A DNA stretch of 15,730 bases from an uncultured Clostridia bacterium (GTDB lineage: Bacteria > Bacillota_I > Bacilli_A > RF39 > UBA660). The stretch covers positions 1 to 15,730 of the forward strand of contig CANORX010000005.1 of the NCBI GenBank assembly GCA_947569225.1, given 5' to 3'. This document shows, in pieces, positions 1-8,509 of the stretch; within the stretch, counting starts at the first letter, position 1; the number at the start of each line of letters is the position of its first letter. Below the pieces are notes generated by a model. It did not search any database. It was given only the letters and a program-made list of their open reading frames with translations, and had not been told where the DNA came from. The position numbers were made by a program, and so were the translations under genes.

Positions 1-1858
<1,858 letters not shown>

Positions 1859-1896
1859 GATATCTTTTAATTACATATTATTTAATAAATAGTGTT

Positions 1897-1928
1897 AAAG
1901 TATTAGCGTTTTTGTTAATACTTTTTTT
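1897..1928 (+). terminator. Intrinsic terminator after the ligA unit
   Basis: A perfect 9-bp stem (AAAGTATTA at 1897-1905 with TAATACTTT at 1916-1924) has a 10-nt loop and runs into seven consecutive T (1922-1928). It closes the ligA unit before the next promoter. Confidence 0.85.
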
Positions 1929-1933
1929 AGTCT

Positions 1934-1975
1934 TTGTTATGTAAACTAGTAAAATATAATAAAATATAGTATAAT
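1934..1975 (+). promoter_or_regulatory. Probable promoter region for the sensor/yihY unit
   Basis: Two perfect TATAAT boxes lie here, at 1955-1960 and 1970-1975. The upstream one has a TTGTTA about 15 bp before it (1934-1939); the downstream one has no good -35 at 17 bp. A promoter is expected because a terminator ends just upstream, but which box is used cannot be decided by eye. Confidence 0.45.
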
Positions 1976-1997
1976 TAAGTTACTGAGGTGAAAAAGA

Positions 1998-2453
1998 ATG
2001 AAAAAGATTATAAAGGAAAATAAGGTTTTATTTGGTTTGGCAATCATTTTATTAATTGCTTTAGTGGCTATTGTGATTGGACTTATTTCTATGTTTTATA
2101 GTGATGAAGGGGATAAATATGGTAATAGACTCAATGGTATAGATAAGTATCCTATTAGTGAAAATATTAAAGATGATATAAAGGCTTTGTATGAGAGTGG
2201 AGTAGAGAGTGTTAATGTAGATGTTAAGGGTAAAATTATTTATGTTATTATAGATGTTAGTAATGGTGTGAGTAAGGAAGATGCTCGTGGGTTTGCCATT
2301 AAGGCTTTAGAAAAGTTTAGTGATGAAGAAAAGAAGTTTTATGATATTCAGTTTATGATTACTTGTAAGACTGCTAGTGAAGAGACAACTATGTATCCAA
2401 TGATGGGAGCTAAACATTCAGAAAATAGTCAAATAATTTGGACTAATAATTAA
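1998..2453 (+). CDS. Membrane-anchored protein of unknown function (151 aa)
   Basis: Family not recognised. A short basic N-terminus (MKKIIKENK) is followed by a hydrophobic helix at about residues 10-33, then an acidic, mixed alpha/beta extracytoplasmic part of about 115 residues. This part has a VNVDVKGKIIYVIIDV strand pair and a helix beginning SKEDARGFAIKALEKF. There is a single Cys late in the protein and no lipobox. A GAGGTG ribosome-binding site sits 7 bases before the ATG. It is first in a unit with the downstream sensor (18-base gap) and the YihY gene, so a role in the same envelope process is possible but unproven. Confidence 0.78.
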   Translation: MKKIIKENKVLFGLAIILLIALVAIVIGLISMFYSDEGDKYGNRLNGIDKYPISENIKDDIKALYESGVESVNVDVKGKIIYVIIDVSNGVSKEDARGFAIKALEKFSDEEKKFYDIQFMITCKTASEETTMYPMMGAKHSENSQIIWTNN

Positions 2454-2471
2454 AAAGGCAGGTTTGTATTT

Positions 2472-4481
2472 ATGAGGAAAAATAATAAAAAGTATATTTA
2501 TATAGGTGGGTTAATATTAGTTTTACTTTTAGTGGTATTAGGTATTTTGTTTTATGTAAATAGTTCAGAAAATAATTATTCTTTTTCAGAGAAAAGTTGG
2601 ATTAATGCTAATGCTAATAAGGAACAGTCAGTTATTGTTCAAAGAGATTTACCTATTTTTAGTAATAATGGTGAGGGTGTTTTTTACGATTATTTAAATG
2701 CTTTAGAGAAAGATACAAATTTATCTTTTATAGTTAGTGTGGGAGATAGTAATCAAAATACTGGTTATAGTTTTGTTGAAAAGAATATTTTAGATAAGAA
2801 TGATTTAGTTTTTTATACTGATCATTATGTTTTGATTAGTACTAATGGTAGTGTTGTTACAGATTTGTCTCAGGTTAAAAATCAAGTTGTTGGTGTGTTA
2901 AATAGTGATAAGGATTATGTAGCAGATTATTTAAAAAACTATGGTTTAAATTATAAAGGGTATGAAAGTTTTGGTAATCTTATTAAAGATATGAATGATA
3001 GTATTATTTATGCTATTGTTCCTATGGATAAACATATTAGTGAGATAGTTTATAATAAGTATAGTATAGTTTATCATATTGAAGGACTTCATTCTCATTA
3101 TGTTCTTAGTATGAGCGATAGTGATAGTACTCTTTCAAATGTTTTTAGAAAGTTTTATAATAAATGGGAAGAGGAAGTGTTTTCTAGTATTAATAAACAT
3201 TTTTTGAGTCTTTATTATACAGCTTATAATTTGAGTGAGTTAGAAAAGGTTAGTATTACTGGGGATGATTTGATAGTAGGTTATATTGATAATATGCCTT
3301 ATGAGGGGAAAGTCGGTAATAAGTTTAGTGGGTTGACTGATCAGTATCTTTCTTTGTTTGCAGATATGACAGGTGCAACATATAAATATATTAAGTATGA
3401 TAATGTGGATAGTATGATTCAAGCTTTAAATACAAAAAAAGTAGATATTGTTATGAATTATTATAATTTGAGCAATAATAATTATGTAACTAGTGCGAGT
3501 TTGGGAAATATTCCTTATGTTATAGTTACTCATCAAAATAATGTTGTTCCTTATGAATCTTTGGATACTCTTCGTGATGATAATGTTAAAATGGTTTCTA
3601 ATACTAAGTTATATAGTTTTATTAGAAGTAAAAATATTTCTGTTCAAGTTTATTCTAGTTATGAGAGTATGTTTAAGGATTTGAGTGAAGATGATATTTT
3701 AGTAATGGAAAAGGGTGCTTATGATTATTATAAGAGTACTAAATTAAATAAGTTTTTAATTAAGTATTTAGGTACTTCTTCTGAATATAATGCATTTTTG
3801 TTAAATAAAGATAATACTGTTTTAAATAATATGTTTAATTTTTATTTGAGTACTTTAGGTAGTAATTCTGTTAGTAATATGGCTGTTCGTGATTCTTTAG
3901 ATGATGCTAGTACAAGTTTGTTTATTCATTTTATATTTAATAATATTACTTATATTTTGGCTTTGATATTTGCGGTTTCGTTTTTCTTGTTTAGATTTAA
4001 TAAGAAGGTAAAAGTTACTAAGAAGATTAAAAAAGAAGATAAGATGATGTATTTGGATGTTATGACTAATCTTAAGAATAGAAATTATTTGAATGATAAT
4101 TTAGCATATTGGGAAGCTAATAAGATTTATCCACAAGCTATTGTTGTAGTAGATTTAAATAATATTTCGGCTATTAATGATACTAAAGGGCATGAAGAGG
4201 GAGATAAACAGATTAAGAGTGCAGCTGCTATACTTATTAAAACTCAAAGAGAAAATTCAGAGATTATTAGGACAGATGGTAATGAGTTTCTTATATATTT
4301 AGTTGGCTATGAGGATAAACAAATAGTTACTTATGTTAATAAGTTGTCTAAAGAGCTTAGAGGATTACCTTATGATTATGGCGCTAGTGTGGGTTATTCT
4401 ATGATTACTACTGAGAGTACTACGATTGATGATGCAATAAATGAAGCGTTAATTATGATGCGTAAGAATAAGGGTGAATAA
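2472..4481 (+). CDS. Membrane sensor: two solute-binding-like domains plus degenerate GGDEF domain
   Basis: A 669-residue predicted transmembrane signalling protein. Helix 1 spans about residues 7-28. Residues ~40-245 and ~264-475 look like two tandem family-3-type periplasmic solute-binding domains; the second opens DDLIVGYIDNMPYEG and contains KVDIVMNYYNLS. A second membrane helix (~484-508) leads to a cytoplasmic GGDEF-fold domain (~525-669), with MTNLKNRNYL, a metal-site Asp (D561 in VVVDLNN), NDTKGHEEGD and, at the signature position, RTDGNEF (600-606) instead of RxGG[D/E]EF. The signature acidic residue is Asn604, and the second Asp of the usual DxD is Asn563. By family knowledge such changes usually abolish diguanylate cyclase activity, so it may bind nucleotide or act as a scaffold. 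It is two bases from the YihY gene. Confidence 0.85.
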   Translation: MRKNNKKYIYIGGLILVLLLVVLGILFYVNSSENNYSFSEKSWINANANKEQSVIVQRDLPIFSNNGEGVFYDYLNALEKDTNLSFIVSVGDSNQNTGYSFVEKNILDKNDLVFYTDHYVLISTNGSVVTDLSQVKNQVVGVLNSDKDYVADYLKNYGLNYKGYESFGNLIKDMNDSIIYAIVPMDKHISEIVYNKYSIVYHIEGLHSHYVLSMSDSDSTLSNVFRKFYNKWEEEVFSSINKHFLSLYYTAYNLSELEKVSITGDDLIVGYIDNMPYEGKVGNKFSGLTDQYLSLFADMTGATYKYIKYDNVDSMIQALNTKKVDIVMNYYNLSNNNYVTSASLGNIPYVIVTHQNNVVPYESLDTLRDDNVKMVSNTKLYSFIRSKNISVQVYSSYESMFKDLSEDDILVMEKGAYDYYKSTKLNKFLIKYLGTSSEYNAFLLNKDNTVLNNMFNFYLSTLGSNSVSNMAVRDSLDDASTSLFIHFIFNNITYILALIFAVSFFLFRFNKKVKVTKKIKKEDKMMYLDVMTNLKNRNYLNDNLAYWEANKIYPQAIVVVDLNNISAINDTKGHEEGDKQIKSAAAILIKTQRENSEIIRTDGNEFLIYLVGYEDKQIVTYVNKLSKELRGLPYDYGASVGYSMITTESTTIDDAINEALIMMRKNKGE

Positions 4482-4483
4482 AT

Positions 4484-5362
4484 ATGATAGAGAAGATTAA
4501 AGATTTTTTTAATAATATTTTGGAGATAATGAAAAGGCCAGAGATGTTGACTTTACCAAGTACACTTGCTTATTATTTTGTTCTTTCTGTGGTTCCTATT
4601 ATTTCTATATTACTTCTTATTGCAGGGTCTTTTAATCTCTCTATTTCTTTTATTACTGATTTTTTTGAAAGTAATTTTAGTTCTGAGTTGTTAGAAATGA
4701 TAACTCCTATATTTTCAGGAGATACTTTGTCTTTTGGATTTATTATTTATATTTTAGTTGCTTTCTTTTTAGCTAGTAATGGAAGTGATGCTATTATAGT
4801 GGCATCTAATACAGTTTTTAATATTCCAAATAGACATTATATTAAAAGAAGAATTAAAGCGTTTGTTATTACTATTTTGATTTTTTTACTGTTTACTTTT
4901 ATGTTAGTAGTTCCAGTTTTTGGTGAACAGATTTTGGATATAATGATTAAAATGGGTGTTAATAATAGTATTGTAGAAGGTATAAAATATGTTTATCCTG
5001 TTCTTAATTTACCTCTTACTTTGCTTGTTACTTTTTATTTTATTAAGGTTATTTATATAATTGCTCCTGATGAGAAGATTCAGGGTAAGTATGTGACTAA
5101 GGGAACTATTTTTACAACTTTTTGTTGGTTTGCGGTTACTTTAGGATATTCTTATTATATTAAGCATATTGCAAGATATAATGTTTATTATGCAGGGCTT
5201 AGTACTATAGTTGCTTTGATGGTTTGGTTTTATATTTTGGCTTTTATTTTTGTAATTGGTCTTAGCTTAAATTATAGAAGTGTTGAAGAGCAGATTGAGA
5301 AAACTAATTCTATTAAGCTTAAAGAATTAGAAGAAAAGGTAAGAGCTAGTAAAATGAATTGA
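4484..5362 (+). CDS. YihY/BrkB-family integral membrane protein
   Basis: A 292-residue polytopic protein with about six hydrophobic segments. The order and motifs fit the YihY/virulence factor BrkB family: an early amphipathic helix, LAYYFVLSVVPIISILLL, a middle stretch with FFLASNGSDAIIVASNTVFN, PLTLLVTFYFIKVIYIIAPD, and a closing MVWFYILAFIFVIGLSLNY. A charged, coiled-coil-like tail (about residues 265-292) follows. The function of the family is poorly defined: proposed transporter or envelope protein, and despite an old annotation not an RNase. The start lies two bases after the previous stop, with a GGGTGA ribosome-binding site inside that gene, so the two are cotranscribed. The stop is TGA immediately followed in frame by TAG, the only TGA terminator among the intact genes here. 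Confidence 0.93.
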   Translation: MIEKIKDFFNNILEIMKRPEMLTLPSTLAYYFVLSVVPIISILLLIAGSFNLSISFITDFFESNFSSELLEMITPIFSGDTLSFGFIIYILVAFFLASNGSDAIIVASNTVFNIPNRHYIKRRIKAFVITILIFLLFTFMLVVPVFGEQILDIMIKMGVNNSIVEGIKYVYPVLNLPLTLLVTFYFIKVIYIIAPDEKIQGKYVTKGTIFTTFCWFAVTLGYSYYIKHIARYNVYYAGLSTIVALMVWFYILAFIFVIGLSLNYRSVEEQIEKTNSIKLKELEEKVRASKMN

Positions 5363-5376
5363 TAGATTTATATATG

Positions 5377-5415
5377 GCAAGTTAGTGTTAAAGAATTACA
5401 TATACTTGCTTTTTT
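5377..5415 (+). terminator. Intrinsic terminator after the yihY unit
   Basis: GCAAGT (5377-5382) pairs with ACTTGC (5404-5409). A small internal loop and a second 4-bp helix (GTGT with ACAT, one G-U) continue the stem. Six T follow (5410-5415). Confidence 0.75.
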
Positions 5416-5417
5416 GT

Positions 5418-5446
5418 TTGCTTAAATAGTTGTTTTGTGTTATTAT
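5418..5446 (+). promoter_or_regulatory. Promoter of the large repeat-rod gene
   Basis: A TTGCTT -35 (5418-5423), a 17-bp spacer and a TATTAT -10 (5441-5446) preceded by TGT, giving an extended -10. It starts right after the upstream terminator. The same arrangement precedes the paralogue and other genes of the cluster. Confidence 0.75.
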
Positions 5447-5472
5447 TTATATTAGAAAATAGGAGTGATTTT

Positions 5473-8382
5473 ATGAATAATAATCAGTCAAGAGAATCTT
5501 ATATGGAAAGAAGAAAGATAATAGAAGAGGATGGTTTGTATTTTGAAGAGCCTGGTAATGAAGAAAAGAGAAAAAAGAGATTTATTATTATTTTAATTTT
5601 TTTAATTATTTTAGTTGGATTGGCAACATTTGGTACTTGGGCTTTTATTAATCATATTAGAGAAAATCAGTATAGACTTAATATAGATTTAAATGGAGAT
5701 GGATGGCCTGATTTGAATGTGGACGCTAATGGTGATGGAGTTTGTGAGATTAACTGCGATACTAATGGAGATGGCAAACCAGATATTAATATTAATTATC
5801 CTAAATATGGGAGAGTTCATGCAGCTATTTTTAATGTAGATACAGATGGAGATGGTAAACCAGATTGGAACTTGATTAATCAAGATTTAGATGGAGATGG
5901 TATATGTGATTTAAATTGTGATAGAGATAATGATGGATGGCCTGAGACTAATCTTGATTTGGATGGAGATGGTAAAGCAGATATTAATATAGATACTAAC
6001 AATGATGGTAAGTGTGATTTAAACTGTGATACAGATGGAAATATGATTCCAGATTTAAATGTTGATTTGGATGGAAATGGTAAGTGTGATGCTAACTGTG
6101 ATATAGATGGAGATGGCAAACCTGATACTAATATTTCTATAAAGGGAGATCCTGAAAATAAGCCTGTATTTAATATCGATAAAGATGGAGATGGCAAACC
6201 AGATGATAATTTGTTAAATCAAGATACAGATGGTGATGGTAAATGCGATTTAAACTGTGATACAAATGGAGATGGATGGCCAGATATAGATTTGGATACA
6301 GATGGAGATGGGAAACCAGATATTAATATAGATACAGATGGAGACGGCAAATGCGATTTAAATTGTGATAATGATAGTGATGGCAAACCAGATATTAATA
6401 TAGATACAGATGGAGATGGGAAACCAGACATTAATATAGATACAGATGGAGATGGCAAACCAGATATTAATATAGATATAGATGGAGATGGCAAACCAGA
6501 TATTAATGTAGATACAGACGGAGATGGCAAACCAGATGATAATTTGTTAAATCAGGATACAGATGGAGATGGCAAATGCGATTTAAACTGTGATATAGAT
6601 GGAGACGGCAAACCAGATACTAATATAGATATAGATGGAGATGGGAAACCAGATATTAATATAGATATAGATGGAGACGGAAAGTGTGAAGTTAACTGTG
6701 ATACTACAGGAGATGGCAAACCAGATGATAATTTAATGAACCAAGATACAGATGGAGATGGCAAGTGTGATTTAAACTGTGATACAAATGGAGATGGAAA
6801 GCCAGATATTAATATTGATAATAATGGAGATGGAAAGCCAGATATTAATGTAGATACAGATGGAGACGGAGTTTGTGATGTTAACTGCGATACAGATGGA
6901 GATGGTCAGTGCAATATTAATTGCGATACAAACGGTGATGGCAAACCAGATATTAATATAGATACAGATGGAGACGGAAACTGCGATTATAACTGTGACA
7001 CAAATGGAGATGGCAAACCAGATGATAATTTGACTAATCAAGATACAGATGGAGACGGTAAATGTGATGTCAATTGTGATACTAATGGAGATGGGAAGCC
7101 AGATATAAATGTAGATACAGATGGAGACGGAAACTGCGATGTTAATTGCGATACTAATGGTGATGGCAAACCAGATGTTAATGTAGATACAGATGGAGAT
7201 GGAAACTGCGATTTAAACTGTGATAATACTGGGGACGGAAAGTGTGACATAAATTGCGATACTAACGGAGATGGAAAGTGCGATGTCAATTGCGACACCA
7301 ATGGAGATGGTACTTGTAATAAGAATTGTGACACTAATGGAGACGGAAAGCCAGATATTAATATAGATACTAATGGAGATGGCAAATGTGATTTGAACTG
7401 TGATACAAACGGTGACGGTAAACCAGATGTTAATGTAGATACGGATGGAGACGGCAAATGTGACGTTAATTGTACTACTGATCAATGTACGATAAACTGT
7501 GATACAAACGGTGACGGTAAATGCGATTTAAACTGTGATACAAATGGAGATGGAAAGCCAGATATTAATGTAGATACAGATGGAGATGGAAACTGTGATG
7601 TAAACTGTGATAATACAGGAAATGGAGAATGTGATACAAACTGTGACACTAATGGAGACGGCAAACCTGATATAAACGTAGATACAGATGGAGATGGAAA
7701 CTGTGATGTAAACTGTGATAATACAGGAAATGGAGAATGCGATACAAACTGTGATACTAATGGAGACGGCAAACCTGATATTAATGTAGATACAGATGGA
7801 GACGGAGAATGTGATGCAAACTGCGATACAGACGGAGATGGCAAACCAAATATTAATATAGATACAGACGGAGACGGTAAATGTGATCTAAACTGTGATA
7901 CTAATGGAGATGGTGAACCAGATCATAAACTAGATTTAGATGGTGATGGAGTTTGTGATGTTGATTGTGAAGATATTCCTGATATTTTAGAATTAAAGTT
8001 TGTTGATTTAGATACACTAAATAAGACAAATCTTGTACCTGGATGGAAAGGTAGTAAGTCATTCTCAGTTACAAATAATAGTACTAGAGCCTTAAAGTAT
8101 AAAATAGTATGGACAGCTGTTATTAATACATTTACTAAGGAAAATAATTTGTATTATGGATTATCTTTAAATGGTAAATCTTTACATAGTATAACAACTT
8201 ATAGAGTTCCAACTGCGCTTGAAAATGGAAAGATTATGCGTGATAATATAACTATTAATCCTGGTGAAGTACATACTTATAAATTAGATTTTGAATTTAG
8301 GAATACTGATAAGAATCAAGATATAGATAAAAATAAAACATTTAAGACTAAAATTCAAATTTTACCTCTTGAGGTAGAGTAA
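5473..8382 (+). CDS. Giant Asp-rich calcium-binding repeat rod with TasA-like C-terminal domain
   Basis: Predicted surface fibre protein of 969 residues. I place the start at ATG 5473, behind AGGAG at 5461-5465; an in-frame GTG at 5437 lies inside the promoter. Residues 1-36 are a charged cytoplasmic tail (ED at 19-20, LYF 22-24, Pro27). Residues 37-59 are hydrophobic, ending ATFGTWAFINHI, close to the TasA precursor signal end (GTWAAFNDI), so SipW-type cleavage is possible. Residues 72-832 are about 60 tandem 12-residue units of DTDGDGKPDINI or DTDGDGKCDLNC type, with DxDxDG loops like thrombospondin type-3 calcium sites and 29 CxxxC pairs. Residues ~833-969 form a beta-rich domain with PGWKGSKSF at 856 and a closing NQDIDKNKTF strand, as in the four following proteins. 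It has its own promoter and terminator. There is no LPxTG sortase signal. Calcium binding and fibre formation are inference. Confidence 0.85.
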   Translation: MNNNQSRESYMERRKIIEEDGLYFEEPGNEEKRKKRFIIILIFLIILVGLATFGTWAFINHIRENQYRLNIDLNGDGWPDLNVDANGDGVCEINCDTNGDGKPDININYPKYGRVHAAIFNVDTDGDGKPDWNLINQDLDGDGICDLNCDRDNDGWPETNLDLDGDGKADINIDTNNDGKCDLNCDTDGNMIPDLNVDLDGNGKCDANCDIDGDGKPDTNISIKGDPENKPVFNIDKDGDGKPDDNLLNQDTDGDGKCDLNCDTNGDGWPDIDLDTDGDGKPDINIDTDGDGKCDLNCDNDSDGKPDINIDTDGDGKPDINIDTDGDGKPDINIDIDGDGKPDINVDTDGDGKPDDNLLNQDTDGDGKCDLNCDIDGDGKPDTNIDIDGDGKPDINIDIDGDGKCEVNCDTTGDGKPDDNLMNQDTDGDGKCDLNCDTNGDGKPDINIDNNGDGKPDINVDTDGDGVCDVNCDTDGDGQCNINCDTNGDGKPDINIDTDGDGNCDYNCDTNGDGKPDDNLTNQDTDGDGKCDVNCDTNGDGKPDINVDTDGDGNCDVNCDTNGDGKPDVNVDTDGDGNCDLNCDNTGDGKCDINCDTNGDGKCDVNCDTNGDGTCNKNCDTNGDGKPDINIDTNGDGKCDLNCDTNGDGKPDVNVDTDGDGKCDVNCTTDQCTINCDTNGDGKCDLNCDTNGDGKPDINVDTDGDGNCDVNCDNTGNGECDTNCDTNGDGKPDINVDTDGDGNCDVNCDNTGNGECDTNCDTNGDGKPDINVDTDGDGECDANCDTDGDGKPNINIDTDGDGKCDLNCDTNGDGEPDHKLDLDGDGVCDVDCEDIPDILELKFVDLDTLNKTNLVPGWKGSKSFSVTNNSTRALKYKIVWTAVINTFTKENNLYYGLSLNGKSLHSITTYRVPTALENGKIMRDNITINPGEVHTYKLDFEFRNTDKNQDIDKNKTFKTKIQILPLEVE
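5686..7968 (+). repeat. 36-nt coding tandem repeat array (12-residue Asp-rich units)
   Basis: In-frame minisatellite of 761 codons. The basic unit is 36 nt, ending either in a Lys-Pro-Asp or a Lys-Cys-Asp half. Five longer 15-residue units ending N-L-x-N-Q interrupt it, with the Gln codon at 5881, 6220, 6553, 6742 and 7039. One shortened unit (7471-7500, TTDQCTIN) lacks the DGDG loop. Units from about 6200 on are nearly identical at DNA level, while those before 6170 are more diverged. The repeats contain few stop codons on the complementary strand, creating spurious long antisense frames. Confidence 0.95.
7561..7776 (+). repeat. 108-nt tandem duplication inside the repeat array
   Basis: Two adjacent copies (7561-7668 and 7669-7776), each three 36-nt units, are nearly identical and encode the same 36 residues, including DNTGNGECDTNC. 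Differences are few and synonymous (for example gatattaatgta versus gatataaacgta). A third partial copy begins at 7777. This is the clearest recent slippage or recombination step in the array. Confidence 0.92.
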
Positions 8383-8418
8383 AACTATGATGAAAAATTA
8401 CATTATAGTTTTTCTTTT
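8381..8418 (+). terminator. Intrinsic terminator after the giant rod gene
   Basis: A 12-bp stem (8381-8392 with 8401-8412, one G-U pair) and an 8-nt A-rich loop, followed by T-rich TCTTTT. The 5' arm includes the last two bases of the stop codon. Confidence 0.8.
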
Positions 8419-8457
8419 GTCTTGTGTTAAATTTACATTTGATTTTAGTTAATTTAT

Positions 8458-8486
8458 TTGATTTAAATGTGTGTTTGTGATATTAT
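8458..8486 (+). promoter_or_regulatory. Promoter of the second rod gene
   Basis: TTGATT -35 (8458-8463), 17-bp spacer, TATTAT -10 (8481-8486) preceded by TGA (extended -10). The stretch down to the AATAGGAG ribosome-binding site resembles that of the first rod gene, suggesting the promoter was duplicated with the gene. Confidence 0.77.
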
Positions 8487-8509
8487 TTAGATAATAGGAG
8501 AGAATAATT

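Noticed and set aside
5360..5365. Possible use of TGA as tryptophan (the yihY stop TGA is followed in frame by TAG)
   Set aside because: All visible tryptophans are TGG and no intact gene contains an in-frame TGA; TGA-Trp organisms use TGA for most tryptophans.
5437..5472. Upstream GTG start for the giant rod
   Set aside because: It falls on the extended -10 element and lacks a Shine-Dalgarno site, whereas ATG 5473 has AGGAG at the right distance and aligns with the paralogue's start.
5689..7844. Several long antisense open frames across the repeat array (Pro/Ser-rich or Ile-rich)
   Set aside because: They arise because the repeat unit has few stops on the complementary strand. They simply mirror the repeat, have no convincing ribosome-binding sites, and stop where the repeat ends.
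5686..7968. 36-nt periodic repeats that could be taken for a CRISPR array
   Set aside because: The repeats are contiguous without unique spacers, stay in one reading frame, and encode a regular 12-residue protein motif; no cas genes are nearby.
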